Positions 46,389 through 55,249 of a stretch of DNA of 64,000 bases are shown piece by piece. The DNA comes from Dokdonia sp. Dokd-P16 (GTDB lineage Bacteria; Bacteroidota; Bacteroidia; Flavobacteriales; Flavobacteriaceae): contig NZ_CP029151.1 of assembly GCF_003095655.1 (NCBI RefSeq), forward strand, positions 267,501 through 331,500. The letters run 5' to 3'. Position 1 is the stretch's first letter. Each line of letters opens with the position of its first letter. The translations under genes and the position numbers were made by a program. Under the pieces are notes generated by a model. That model had not been told where the DNA came from and did not search any database. It saw only the letters and a list, made by a program, of their open reading frames with translations.

Positions 46389-47461
46389 TAAAATACCTAT
46401 TATATAAATTAGGTTATGCGCTGCTCACATTGTGGGGAGTAGTCACCGTCATTTTTTTCTTATTTACGGTACTTCCTGGAGATCCTGCTCGTATGATGCT
46501 AGATCAAAATGAAGATCCAGAACAGCTAGCAAAAGTGCGTGCAAAATATGGATTTGACAAACCTATAAGTACGCAGTACGCGTACTACTTAAACGACCTT
46601 TCTTTACTTTCTCTACACGCTAATGATGAGCAAAACTACACCTCTCTTGCTTCTGGCAAGTACAGCGCAACTCCATTATTTAAAGTAGGCAATAGCATGC
46701 TCGCTATTAAATACCCATACCTTAGAGAGAGCTTTCAAAAGACAGGAAAACCCGTTACACAAGTAATTGCCGAAACGTTACCCAACACGATTGTTCTTGC
46801 TGTAAGCGCTATTGTGATTGCCATATGTATTGGTGTTTTTTTAGGTATTATTTCTGCTCAAATGCGTGACACTTGGGTTGACAAAACCATACAGATTGTA
46901 AGTACATTAGGAATGAGTGTTCCTAGTTTTTTTAGCGCTATTCTCTTTGCTTGGCTCTTTGGTTATGCCCTTCATAAATACACCAATCTCAATATGACAG
47001 GTAGCTTGTATGAGATGGATGATTTTGGTGAGCATGTGCACATCCAGTGGAAAAATTTGATTTTACCAGCACTTGTTTTAGGTATACGTCCGCTTGCCGT
47101 TGTAATTCAATTAATGCGCAACTCGCTTCTTGAGGTTTACAATCAAGAATATATAAGAACTGCAAAAGCTAAGGGGCTCACCACCTACCAGATTATAAAA
47201 AATCACGCACTTAAAAATGCATTAAATCCTGTGGTAACTGCAGTGTCTGGATGGTTTGCTTCTATGCTCGCAGGCGCCGTGTTTGTAGAATATATTTTCG
47301 GGTGGAATGGCTTAGGTAAAGAAATAGTAGATGCGCTCAACACACTCGATTTACCTATTATCATGGGTGCGGTGCTTATAATCGCTACACTCTTTGTAAT
47401 CATTAATATTCTTGTAGATTTTATCTACGGCTGGCTAGATCCAAAAATTAGGCTACGATAA
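46385..47461 (+). CDS. ABC transporter permease, OppB/DppB family
   Basis: 358 residues, starting at a TTG that overlaps the preceding stop (TTGA). N-terminal helix and W-G-V-V-T-V-I-F-F-L-F, then five more membrane segments with the permease coupling loop EYIRTAKAKGLTTYQIIKNH. Family members import peptides or similar solutes with an OppC partner, two ATPases and a binding protein. None of those partners is next to it here, so either they are elsewhere or this permease has another use. Confidence 0.88.
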   Translation: MIKYLLYKLGYALLTLWGVVTVIFFLFTVLPGDPARMMLDQNEDPEQLAKVRAKYGFDKPISTQYAYYLNDLSLLSLHANDEQNYTSLASGKYSATPLFKVGNSMLAIKYPYLRESFQKTGKPVTQVIAETLPNTIVLAVSAIVIAICIGVFLGIISAQMRDTWVDKTIQIVSTLGMSVPSFFSAILFAWLFGYALHKYTNLNMTGSLYEMDDFGEHVHIQWKNLILPALVLGIRPLAVVIQLMRNSLLEVYNQEYIRTAKAKGLTTYQIIKNHALKNALNPVVTAVSGWFASMLAGAVFVEYIFGWNGLGKEIVDALNTLDLPIIMGAVLIIATLFVIINILVDFIYGWLDPKIRLR

Positions 47462-47555
47462 ATTGCATAGTTCTTACGAAAACGTAATCGTGAAAACTGG
47501 GTTAAATCAGAACTAAACCTCTTTTTCTCTTAGTATATTTGATTTTTAAGGAATT

Positions 47556-47571
47556 CGCTTTCGCGAAAGCG
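47556..47571. repeat. Palindromic repeat, perfect copy
   Basis: CGCTTTCGCGAAAGCG in the 241-bp gap before tpiA. Confidence 0.95.
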
Positions 47572-47702
47572 AAACACAAAAAAGTAAAACACATACGCCT
47601 TTTCAAAACCATATGTAATGCTACACTGGTTTATATAATTGGGGCTTCTGGAATTAACTACTAACGAGATCTCTTTGTATTAAGAGATAAAAACGAACTA
47701 TA

Positions 47703-48455
47703 ATGAGAAAAAACATCGTCGCTGGAAACTGGAAAATGAATAATGACCTAGGTGCTACAGCAACCTTAATCACTGCACTCAAACAAAAGAAGAATGAAGG
47801 AAATGCAGAGGTTATTATTGCTCCTACATTTGTAAATCTTTACAATGCTTTTGATAGTCTTTCTGACACTAACATCACTGTTGCTGCGCAAAACATGCAT
47901 CAAGCAGAGAGTGGTGCTTTTACTGGAGAGATTTCGGCGGGTATGCTCAAAGGGATTGGTGTAGACACTGTGATTTTAGGACATAGTGAACGCCGTGCTT
48001 ATTTTCACGAAAGTGATGAATTACTAGCTCAAAAAGTAGACAGCGCTCTTAAAAATGACATGAGAATTATATTCTGTTTTGGTGAAGAACTAGAAGACCG
48101 TAAGGCTGGAAAAGAAGAAAATGTGGTGGGTAGCCAACTCAAAAATGCATTATTTCACTTAGATGCTAGCGCGTGGTCAAATATTGTTCTTGCTTATGAG
48201 CCTGTATGGGCAATAGGAACTGGAGAAACAGCATCACCAGAGCAAGCACAAGACATGCACGCCTTCATAAGAAAAACTGTTGCCGAAAAATATAATAGTG
48301 ACGTAGCAGAAAATGTATCAATCCTTTACGGAGGATCTGTAAAGCCTGCTAATGCTAAAGAAATTTTTGGGAAACCAGATGTAGATGGTGGACTCATAGG
48401 TGGAGCTGCACTTAAAGCAGATGACTTTTTTGATATTGTAAATGCATTTGCATAG
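47703..48455 (+). CDS. tpiA: Triose-phosphate isomerase
   Basis: 250 residues, TIM barrel. Active-site residues all present: Lys11 in AGNWKMN, electrophile His94 in LGHSERR, base Glu166 in AYEPVWAIGTG, and the phosphate-binding L-Y-G-G-S and G-L-I-G-G-A-A loops. Interconverts dihydroxyacetone phosphate and glyceraldehyde 3-phosphate. Single-gene unit with a terminator just after it. Confidence 0.98.
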   Translation: MRKNIVAGNWKMNNDLGATATLITALKQKKNEGNAEVIIAPTFVNLYNAFDSLSDTNITVAAQNMHQAESGAFTGEISAGMLKGIGVDTVILGHSERRAYFHESDELLAQKVDSALKNDMRIIFCFGEELEDRKAGKEENVVGSQLKNALFHLDASAWSNIVLAYEPVWAIGTGETASPEQAQDMHAFIRKTVAEKYNSDVAENVSILYGGSVKPANAKEIFGKPDVDGGLIGGAALKADDFFDIVNAFA

Positions 48456-48478
48456 TCTCAAATAATTTAAGAATTGAC

Positions 48479-48512
48479 AATGCGCTTCCATCTCTGGAAG
48501 CGCATTTTTATT
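48479..48512 (+). terminator. tpiA terminator
   Basis: AATGCGCTTCCA / TGGAAGCGCATT, 12-bp arms, 4-nt loop, followed by TTTATTTT. Confidence 0.9.
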
Positions 48513-48557
48513 TTATATCAATTGGTATTAGTACATTAGAGCTTAATCTTTTATCAC

Positions 48558-49079
48558 ATGAAATTCTTTTTTACATTGCTAGTCCTACTCCTCACCATCT
48601 GTAGTTGCACCTCACAACAAGCAGTTACCACAAGCACTCAAGAAGATGGCACACTCGTACTTCTCAAAAACGCTCAAGAAGCCAAGTCTATTTATATTAC
48701 AACAGATGGCAATATGGGTATAGGTAAAAAAGAGCCAAAGGTTAGGCTTGAGGTAAATGGCCAGGTACATGCAAGGTCAGTAAAAGTGGATATAAAAGAA
48801 TGGGCAGATACCGTTTTTGAAGATGGGTATATTTTATCACGCTTACGCGAAATTGAAACCTACATTCAGAAAAATGGGCATTTACCTGAAATTCCGTCTG
48901 CGGTAGAAGTTGAAGAAAAAGGTATTGAACTAGGCGCCATGAATGCACTACTTCTTAAAAAAATTGAAGAGCTCACCTTACACCTCATTGAGAAAGAAAA
49001 ACAAATTGACCAACTAATCGAAGACGTACACGCTCTCAAAGAAACTATCGCTCCATCTGACACTCAGAATAATGGCTAA
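48558..49079 (+). CDS. Lipoprotein with tail-fibre-like domain
   Basis: 173 residues. Lipoprotein signal with Cys at 15 or 17 (LLTICSCTS). The mature part has the pattern of Bacteroidetes tail-fibre-like proteins: N-M-G-I-G-K-K-E-P-K-V-R-L-E-V-N-G near 55, then R-E-I-E-T-Y-I-Q-K-N-G-H-L-P-E-I-P-S and a C-terminal coiled coil (about 135-165) starting G-A-M-N-A-L-L-L-K-K-I-E-E-L. Despite the name these are usually chromosomal surface proteins. Overlaps the subtilase gene by 8 bp. Role unknown. Confidence 0.75.
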   Translation: MKFFFTLLVLLLTICSCTSQQAVTTSTQEDGTLVLLKNAQEAKSIYITTDGNMGIGKKEPKVRLEVNGQVHARSVKVDIKEWADTVFEDGYILSRLREIETYIQKNGHLPEIPSAVEVEEKGIELGAMNALLLKKIEELTLHLIEKEKQIDQLIEDVHALKETIAPSDTQNNG

Positions 49080-50679
49080 ACTCATTATTTTCTCTCTCCT
49101 ACTCTACTCTTGCTTACTTCAAGCGCAAGAAGACCGCTTTTACCTACGCACAACATCTGAAAAAGTGGAGATACCTGTAAGTACAAAGGACTCCATTGTG
49201 ACCTACTTAGGTAATGATGCAAGACTTAAAGAATTATTTGCTGAGCATAGAGTCAAGATATTTAGAAAAGAATTTAAGTACGCGCAACGAGATAAACTCA
49301 AACGCACATACTTTATTATTGCAGAGAGTAAAACGTTTAAAGAAGAGTTAATGAATCTAGCGCCAGATCTTTTTGAGTTTGCAGAGAACATCTCAAATGA
49401 ATCGCTACAAATTTATGAACCCAATGATTACGGCATTACGAGCACTACTGGTAAAAACCTAGGCGCACAAGCAGTTTTAGACTATTATGATTTCCTCGGT
49501 GTACCACAGGCTTGGCATTACACCACAGGTTCTCCAGAAGTAATTATTGGAATATCTGACGGTTACATAGATCCAGAAGATCCTGAGTTTGCAGGCAAAA
49601 CTACCATGTTCAAAAAAAGTAGTCTATCCAAAGGACACGGATTTACAATCGCTGCCATCGCTGCAGCTCGTGGTGATAATGGATATGGCGCGGCGGGAGT
49701 TTGCTATGACTGCAACGTATACACTACCACCTATGGTAACTTTAAAGAGCTAGGTCAACTACTAGAACTATCAAGAGCAGGCGCAAAAGTGATTAATTGC
49801 AGCTGGGGATCGCGCACCTATTATGAGACTGCGCAAGAAGCGATTAATGAGATGAGCGACTTAGGTACCGTAATTGTTTCTGTACCGCATAATGCAGCTT
49901 ATAGCGTCACAAATGGAGAACAACTTAGATATCCAGGCGCTTACAAACATGTAATATCTGTAGGAAGTGTACAGCATAAAAATGATGAAATCGCAGATGG
50001 ACTTCTCATTGAAGAGAAAAACGGGAAGCATTATGCAGAGAAGCAGCAATATCACTTATCGCGTACCGGCGGCTTTAAAAACAATGATCCAAATGATGAA
50101 TATACCCTATACCTAAGCTCTACCAATAATCTAGATAGTACCGTAGACATTGTAGCTCCAGGCAATGATATTTTCCAATATTATAATTATAAGGAGAATG
50201 GTGAAGTATTTCATAATCCGTTTCAAGCGACATCTCCTGCCGCGCCACTTGTCACTGGCACTATAGGACTTATGTTTTCACTCAATCCATCACTCTCAGT
50301 AGACGAAGTGAATAGTATTATAAAATTAAGCGCGACTAATATTGATCATATAAAAGCAAACGCGCCACTCAAAGGATTATGGGGAGCAGGATCATTACAC
50401 ACAGGCAGGGCTGTAAAGATGACTCATGATATGCTACAACCTAATACTTATATGATGATTGAAAATCAGCGATTTGCTCGGTGGAATTTTAAAATTAATG
50501 CCGCGCATAAAATTATGATTAAGAATCAGCAATTTATAGAGGACGCTAGAGTAGATTTTACTGCAAAAGATGAGATTCTCATCAATGCAGAAACCGTACT
50601 TTTGCCTGGAAAAAACGGATCAATTATGCTTACTATTGATTCTAATGCATCTTATAACTTAGAAACTACAAAAGAATGA
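49072..50679 (+). CDS. Secreted subtilisin-like serine protease (S8)
   Basis: 535 residues. Signal peptide at about 1-19 (CLLQAQ). Propeptide-like region at about 20-125, then the peptidase domain with the full triad: Asp163 in GISDGYID, His189 in KGHGFTIAA, Ser388 in QATSPAAP; the oxyanion Asn is probably in INCSWGS or SVPHNAA. About 90 residues of beta-rich C-terminal region follow, without a recognisable T9SS sorting motif. It overlaps the lipoprotein gene upstream by 8 bp and prmA downstream by 4 bp. Substrate unknown. Confidence 0.9.
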   Translation: MAKLIIFSLLLYSCLLQAQEDRFYLRTTSEKVEIPVSTKDSIVTYLGNDARLKELFAEHRVKIFRKEFKYAQRDKLKRTYFIIAESKTFKEELMNLAPDLFEFAENISNESLQIYEPNDYGITSTTGKNLGAQAVLDYYDFLGVPQAWHYTTGSPEVIIGISDGYIDPEDPEFAGKTTMFKKSSLSKGHGFTIAAIAAARGDNGYGAAGVCYDCNVYTTTYGNFKELGQLLELSRAGAKVINCSWGSRTYYETAQEAINEMSDLGTVIVSVPHNAAYSVTNGEQLRYPGAYKHVISVGSVQHKNDEIADGLLIEEKNGKHYAEKQQYHLSRTGGFKNNDPNDEYTLYLSSTNNLDSTVDIVAPGNDIFQYYNYKENGEVFHNPFQATSPAAPLVTGTIGLMFSLNPSLSVDEVNSIIKLSATNIDHIKANAPLKGLWGAGSLHTGRAVKMTHDMLQPNTYMMIENQRFARWNFKINAAHKIMIKNQQFIEDARVDFTAKDEILINAETVLLPGKNGSIMLTIDSNASYNLETTKE

Positions 50680-51536
50680 CACCCATTTACTTAGGATATA
50701 CCTTTACTATCGAGCCACGTGACCCTGCAACAGAAATTATCATTGCAGAGCTAGGCTACGCTGGTTTTGAAAGCTTTACAGAAACTACAAGTGGTGTGAT
50801 TGCTTACATCCAGAAGGAAGAAGCATTTCCTAGTGGTGAAGTCGATTTTGCTGTGCTACTTTCTGATATCCAGATTTTAAACTCAGATGAGTTTAAAATC
50901 ACCTATACGGCCGAAGAAATTGAGCAAGTAAACTGGAATGAGGAGTGGGAGAAAAACTTTGAACCAATTGAGGTAGATGGAAAATGTGCCGTACGCGCAC
51001 CCTTCCATGAGAAAACTAATGTTGAGTTTGATATTGTTATTGAGCCAAAGATGTCATTTGGAACTGGTCATCACGAGACTACGCACATGATGATCAAGCA
51101 CTTACTCAAACTAGATGTCGCTAGCAAAAAGACGCTTGACATGGGATGTGGTACTGGCGTTCTCGCTATTCTTGCCGAAATGAGAGGTGCACAACCTATA
51201 GATGCGATAGACATTGATAACTGGTGTTACCTTAATACTATTGAAAATGTAGAACGCAACAACTGTAAGCACATTACGACCTATGAAGGTGAAGCTTCTT
51301 TGTTATCAGATAAAAATTACGAATTCATTATCGCAAACATAAACCGTAACATTCTTTTACAAGATATCAGCGTGTATGCGAGTTGTCTTTCTGAGGATGG
51401 AATACTGCTTTTAAGTGGCTTCTATACAGAAGACATTCCGTTAATTTCAGAAAAGTGTAATGAGCACGGACTCTACTTTGTAAGTAATTATGAGCGTAAT
51501 AACTGGGTGGCTTGTAAGTTTGAAAAAAGAGGATAA
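50676..51536 (+). CDS. prmA: Ribosomal protein L11 methyltransferase
   Basis: 286 residues. An N-terminal L11-recognition domain (about 1-100) is followed by the SAM-dependent fold: FGTGHHETT, motif I LDMGCGTGVLAI, acidic IDIDNW, and IIANINRNILL as the catalytic N-I-N-type segment. It trimethylates amino groups of uL11 in the cytoplasm. Coupled by ATGA overlap to the subtilase gene, a functionally unrelated neighbour. Confidence 0.95.
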   Translation: MTPIYLGYTFTIEPRDPATEIIIAELGYAGFESFTETTSGVIAYIQKEEAFPSGEVDFAVLLSDIQILNSDEFKITYTAEEIEQVNWNEEWEKNFEPIEVDGKCAVRAPFHEKTNVEFDIVIEPKMSFGTGHHETTHMMIKHLLKLDVASKKTLDMGCGTGVLAILAEMRGAQPIDAIDIDNWCYLNTIENVERNNCKHITTYEGEASLLSDKNYEFIIANINRNILLQDISVYASCLSEDGILLLSGFYTEDIPLISEKCNEHGLYFVSNYERNNWVACKFEKRG

Positions 51537-51572
51537 TTTCAAACTGTTGATGATAAATAATTGTTAGAATCA

Positions 51573-51588
51573 CGCTTTCGCGAAAGCG
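51573..51588. repeat. Palindromic repeat, perfect copy
   Basis: CGCTTTCGCGAAAGCG, flanked by A...T for extended symmetry, in the 95-bp prmA-clpS gap. It ends 16 bp before the clpS -7 element and so covers the -33 region. Confidence 0.95.
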
Positions 51589-51604
51589 TAATCTCTAAAA
51601 TTTG

Positions 51605-51612
51605 TAAATTTG
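51605..51612 (+). promoter_or_regulatory. clpS -7 element
   Basis: TAAATTTG matches TAnnTTTG, 20 bp before the clpS ATG. No TTG at -33; a palindrome copy sits there instead. Confidence 0.6.
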
Positions 51613-51631
51613 CATCATAAATCTCAATGCT

Positions 51632-51907
51632 ATGAGTAATCAAGAAAAATATCAAGAAGACGTAGACGTACTAACAGAAGAAACTCCATCACACGAGATT
51701 ATTCTGTATAATGATGAAGTAAATACTTTTGACCACGTGATAAATACGCTTATTTATGCATGTGATCACGAGGAGAATCAAGCACATCAATGTGCGCTAC
51801 TAGTACATTACAAAGGAAAATGCTCTGTAAAGTCTGGTGAGTATAAAGATCTAGAGCCTCGATGCTCAAAACTTTTACAAGCAGGACTAAGTGCAGAAAT
51901 TGTATAA
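51632..51907 (+). CDS. clpS: ClpS adaptor
   Basis: 91 residues. Core motif EIILYNDEVNTFDHVI (about 22-37) carries the Asn-Asp pair that binds N-degron residues; the C-terminal half (QAHQCALLVHYKGKCSVKSG) fits the Clp-binding face. It delivers N-end-rule substrates to a ClpC/ClpA-type unfoldase. No clp gene is adjacent. Confidence 0.93.
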   Translation: MSNQEKYQEDVDVLTEETPSHEIILYNDEVNTFDHVINTLIYACDHEENQAHQCALLVHYKGKCSVKSGEYKDLEPRCSKLLQAGLSAEIV

Positions 51908-51938
51908 AATCAATACTTATAATTAATCACAATAATGA

Positions 51939-51969
51939 TTGCGCTCTCGTGGCGCATTTGTTATTTTTG
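51939..51969 (+). promoter_or_regulatory. sucC promoter
   Basis: TTG at 51939-51941, 20-bp spacer, TATTTTTG (51962-51969). Good Bacteroidetes promoter 31 bp before the sucC ATG. Confidence 0.78.
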
Positions 51970-52000
51970 CGAGGCAAATTAAGCATCTTAAACGAAGATT

Positions 52001-53191
52001 ATGAATCTACACGAATATCAAGGAAAAGAGATATTAAATAGTTTTGGCGTACGTATCCAGCGCGGTTATGTAGCACAGACTCCGGATGAGGCTGTTGCAG
52101 CTGCCGAAAGACTTACTGAGGAAACTGGTACTGGATGGCACGTTATTAAAGCGCAAGTTCACGCAGGTGGTCGTGGTAAAGGTGGTGGTGTAAAACTAGC
52201 AAAGAGCCTAGATGAAGTAAGATCTATTGCAGATCAGATCATCGGGATGGATCTTGTTACTCCACAAACAAGTGCAGAAGGTAAAAGAGTTCACCAAGTA
52301 CTAGTTGCAGAAGATGTATACTACCCAGGTGACAGCGAGCCAGAAGAATATTATATGTCGGTACTACTTAACCGTGGTACTGGTCGCAATATGATTATGT
52401 ATTCTACAGAAGGTGGAATGGATATTGAAACAGTAGCAGAGGAAACTCCGCACTTAATTTTTCATGAGGAAATTGATCCTGCAACAGGATTACTTCCTTT
52501 CCAAGCACGTAAAATTGCTTTTAACTTAGGATTAAGTGGTGCTGCTTTTAAAGACATGACAAAATTTGTTGCTGCTCTTTATAAAGCATACACAGATTCT
52601 GATAGTTCACTTTTTGAGATCAACCCTGTTCTTAAAACAAGTGACGATAAAATTATGGCAGTAGATGCAAAGGTATCCCTAGATGATAACGCATTATACC
52701 GTCGTAAAGATTATGCAGCAATGCGTGACAAGCGTGAAGAAAACCAAGTAGAGGTTGAGGCTGGTGAAAAAGGACTTAACTATGTAGACCTAGACGGTAA
52801 CGTAGGGTGTATGGTAAACGGTGCTGGACTTGCAATGGCAACAATGGACCTTATCAAGCAATCTGGTGGTGAGCCTGCAAACTTCCTTGATGTAGGAGGT
52901 ACTGCAGATGCTGAACGTGTAGAAGCTGCTTTCCAATTAATACTTAAGGATCCAGCTGTAAAGGCAATCTTAGTAAACATTTTTGGAGGTATTGTACGTT
53001 GTGACCGTGTGGCACAAGGTATCATTGATGCATACAAAAACATGGGAACTATCAATGTGCCTATCATTGTACGTCTACAAGGAACTAACGCAGATATCGC
53101 AAAGAAATTAATAGATGATTCTGGACTTGATGTTCAATCTGCTATTGAATTCCAAGAAGCTGCAGATAAAGTACAGGCTGTACTAGCTTAA
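52001..53191 (+). CDS. sucC: Succinyl-CoA synthetase, beta subunit
   Basis: 396 residues. ATP-grasp domain (KAQVHAGGRGKGGGVK near 50-66), magnesium-binding E-I-N-P-V-L, and the C-terminal CoA-ligase domain with F-L-D-V-G-G-T-A and N-I-F-G-G-I-V-R-C. Forms the heterodimer that converts succinyl-CoA to succinate in the TCA cycle with ATP or GTP formation. The alpha-subunit gene sucD is not next to it; a strong terminator follows directly. Confidence 0.97.
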   Translation: MNLHEYQGKEILNSFGVRIQRGYVAQTPDEAVAAAERLTEETGTGWHVIKAQVHAGGRGKGGGVKLAKSLDEVRSIADQIIGMDLVTPQTSAEGKRVHQVLVAEDVYYPGDSEPEEYYMSVLLNRGTGRNMIMYSTEGGMDIETVAEETPHLIFHEEIDPATGLLPFQARKIAFNLGLSGAAFKDMTKFVAALYKAYTDSDSSLFEINPVLKTSDDKIMAVDAKVSLDDNALYRRKDYAAMRDKREENQVEVEAGEKGLNYVDLDGNVGCMVNGAGLAMATMDLIKQSGGEPANFLDVGGTADAERVEAAFQLILKDPAVKAILVNIFGGIVRCDRVAQGIIDAYKNMGTINVPIIVRLQGTNADIAKKLIDDSGLDVQSAIEFQEAADKVQAVLA

Positions 53192-53229
53192 TACTTGTAA
53201 TACATAGATGCTACTTGTAGCATCCTTCA

Positions 53230-53260
53230 AATCCCACTTTATTTAAAGTGGGATTTTTTT
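53230..53260 (+). terminator. sucC terminator
   Basis: AATCCCACTTT / AAAGTGGGATT, 11-bp arms, ATTT loop, followed by TTTTTTTG. Confidence 0.9.
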
Positions 53261-53614
53261 TGTTTTATAATCACCACTGACTATTATAATCTACCGCTAG
53301 CCATCAATCGAATACAGTATTTTCTTAACATTGACTACTCTATACTTTCTTTAAGGATTCTAAGGTTATTATAATAAAATATCACTCCATATTTCACGTA
53401 ATGCTTACTGTTGTTATCAATACATTATGAAGTTGATAATCACGCTTTCGCGAAAGCGTTACCGGAACAAACCCCCTACGTTAACAACTCATAACCAGCA
53501 TTAAACAACAGTTAAGCTTAAACAACTCCTATAGAAAAACGAGAAATAAGTCGTCTATTTGCACTGTAATAATTCATCAAAAACCTCGAAAACATCGAGA
53601 CAAAAAAGTAAATT
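53261..53614. other. Intergenic stretch without a recognised gene
   Basis: AT-rich 354 bp between the sucC terminator and a small secreted protein gene. It holds one perfect palindrome copy (53443-53458) and TCTATTTG (about 53556-53563), one mismatch from a -7 element, which may serve the downstream gene. Nothing else recognised. Confidence 0.6.
53443..53458. repeat. Palindromic repeat, perfect copy
   Basis: CGCTTTCGCGAAAGCG; the flanks AATCA...TTA match those of the copy at 51573 (AATCA...TAA) on the left side. Confidence 0.95.
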
Positions 53615-53950
53615 ATGAAAACATTAAACGTATTATTGGTAGCCGCTTTACTTGCAGTAAACACTGCCTTTGCAACAGGAACAGAACCAACATCAGACAA
53701 CAAAGAAAAAACAGTTACAGAGCAAGTAGCTGTACTTTTGAACAAGCCAGAATTTGAAGTTACTAAGGAGCTTGTTGCTCAAGTAACATTAATGGTAAAC
53801 AACAAACATGAAGTTGTTGTATTAAGCGTAGATACTGACGAGGAGTATGTAGCAGAGTTTATCAAGTCACGTCTTAACTATGAAAAGCTAAGTACAAGAA
53901 CCATAGGAGAGCAATTTACATTACCAGTACGCATCGTCCCAGGAGCTTAA
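53615..53950 (+). CDS. Small secreted protein of unknown function
   Basis: 111 residues. Signal peptide at about 1-20 (VAALLAVNTAFA). The mature part is acidic at the start (GTEPTSDNKEKT) and then alternates strands and helices: VAVLLNKPEF, VTLMVNNKHEVVVLSVDT, VAEFIKSRLNYEKL, and a C-terminal FTLPVRIVP strand. This strand-helix-strand pattern recalls small periplasmic folds with a TonB-C-like look, but I do not recognise the family with certainty. Single gene with its own terminator. Confidence 0.75.
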   Translation: MKTLNVLLVAALLAVNTAFATGTEPTSDNKEKTVTEQVAVLLNKPEFEVTKELVAQVTLMVNNKHEVVVLSVDTDEEYVAEFIKSRLNYEKLSTRTIGEQFTLPVRIVPGA

Positions 53951-53970
53951 GGAGCTTCATCTATTATGCA

Positions 53971-53997
53971 AAGCTGAGCGTCGCTCGGCTTTTTTTA
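53971..53997 (+). terminator. Terminator after small secreted protein gene
   Basis: AAGCTGAGC / GCTCGGCTT with one G-T pair, 3-nt loop, then TTTTTT. Confidence 0.85.
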
Positions 53998-54010
53998 TGC
54001 CCTATATTGA

Positions 54011-54041
54011 TTGTGAGATTTTTATACCTCCACTATCTTTA
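54011..54041 (+). promoter_or_regulatory. Probable promoter of DUF4105 gene
   Basis: TTG at 54011-54013, 20-bp spacer, TATCTTTA (54034-54041; one mismatch to TAnnTTTG). It lies downstream of an in-frame ATG at 53997, which therefore cannot be the start for this transcript. Confidence 0.55.
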
Positions 54042-54047
54042 CAAGGT

Positions 54048-55247
54048 ATGAAAAACCTAATTCTCTTAGCTTTTCTGTGCTTCTCTACGCTGGGATTTAC
54101 ACAGAATACATTCATTAGTCTATCTGATGAGGCATCTATCAATCTAATCACCATAGGCCCTGGAGCTGTACTCAATGACGCTTTTGGTCACAATGCAATT
54201 CACGTACGTGATTATAAGAAAGGGTTAGATATCGTATTTAACTACGGCAAGTTTAACTTTAAAACTCCTAACTTCTATCTAAAGTTTGCGAGAGGTAAAC
54301 TTTTATATGAAGTAGGTGTAGATAAGTATGACGACTTTGAATATAGTTATAAGCTCCAGCAAAGATGGATTGAGTCTCAAGAGCTGCAACTCACTCAAGA
54401 TCAGAAGCAAGATATTTTTGAGTTTTTAGTAAATAATGCTAAAGAAGAAAACAAATATTACAAATATGATTTCTTCTACGATAATTGCTCTACAAGACCA
54501 TTTGAGATCATCAAAGATGAAGCTAATGTAACAATGAGCTATGATCATCAAGAAGCTGGCATGACACACCGTGATCTCATACACGAATACGTGTCATGGA
54601 ACACTTGGGGAAGTATGGGAATTGATATCGCACTAGGGTCTGTAATTGATAGAACTGCTACCCCAGAAGAGTATTTGTTTTTACCACATGAGCTTATGTA
54701 TGCTTTTCAAGAAGCTACTATACAAACACCTTCGGGAACACTACCACTCGTAAAAGAAACTAAAACCGTATTCTCACCGCAAATCAAACATCGCTATAGT
54801 ACTAATTTCTTACTAAGTCCATTGTTTATACTTGGACTTCTAGCAGGGCTTATCATTTACAAAACCTACAAAGATCATAAGAATGAAAACCCACTAGGCT
54901 GGCTAGACACGAGTATTTTACTAATCACAGGGCTTATAGGAGTAGTAGTCTTTTTATTATGGTTTGGTACAGATCACAATGCCACTGCGTGGAATTACAA
55001 TTTACTATGGGCCTTCCCATTTCATATACTAGCAGCATTTGCAGTAAAAAAAGCACAACCTCCACAATGGGTTTATCCTTATATGAAGTTGGCTGTAATT
55101 ATGATGTCACTTCTATTCTTTCACTGGATTATAGGAGTCCAGCGATTTGCATTGTCTCTTTTACCGCTCCTTATAGCAGTTACGATACGCTATGTATTTA
55201 TACTTAGAAGAATTAAACTTACGAGAACAAATGGTAATGAGGAGTAG
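54048..55247 (+). CDS. DUF4105 membrane protein
   Basis: 399 residues from the ATG at 54048, chosen because it starts a clean signal peptide (MKNLILLAFLCFSTLGFTQ) and lies just after the promoter. The longer frame to 53997 runs through the terminator T-run. The periplasmic N-terminal domain of the DUF4105 type has G-H-N-A-I-H-V-R-D, N-Y-G-K-F-N-F and Y-D-N-C-S-T-R-P (a Cys-centred motif suggestive of a papain-like or NlpC-like fold). Four or five membrane helices follow from about residue 255. Function unproven. Confidence 0.82.
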   Translation: MKNLILLAFLCFSTLGFTQNTFISLSDEASINLITIGPGAVLNDAFGHNAIHVRDYKKGLDIVFNYGKFNFKTPNFYLKFARGKLLYEVGVDKYDDFEYSYKLQQRWIESQELQLTQDQKQDIFEFLVNNAKEENKYYKYDFFYDNCSTRPFEIIKDEANVTMSYDHQEAGMTHRDLIHEYVSWNTWGSMGIDIALGSVIDRTATPEEYLFLPHELMYAFQEATIQTPSGTLPLVKETKTVFSPQIKHRYSTNFLLSPLFILGLLAGLIIYKTYKDHKNENPLGWLDTSILLITGLIGVVVFLLWFGTDHNATAWNYNLLWAFPFHILAAFAVKKAQPPQWVYPYMKLAVIMMSLLFFHWIIGVQRFALSLLPLLIAVTIRYVFILRRIKLTRTNGNEE

Positions 55248-55249
55248 TA

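Noticed and set aside
48558-49079. Prophage remnant because of the tail-fibre-like domain
   Set aside because: No other phage genes nearby; it carries a lipoprotein signal and sits in a cellular operon.
53997-54047. Longer start for the DUF4105 protein
   Set aside because: It overlaps a terminator T-run and precedes the likely promoter; the ATG at 54048 starts a clean signal peptide.
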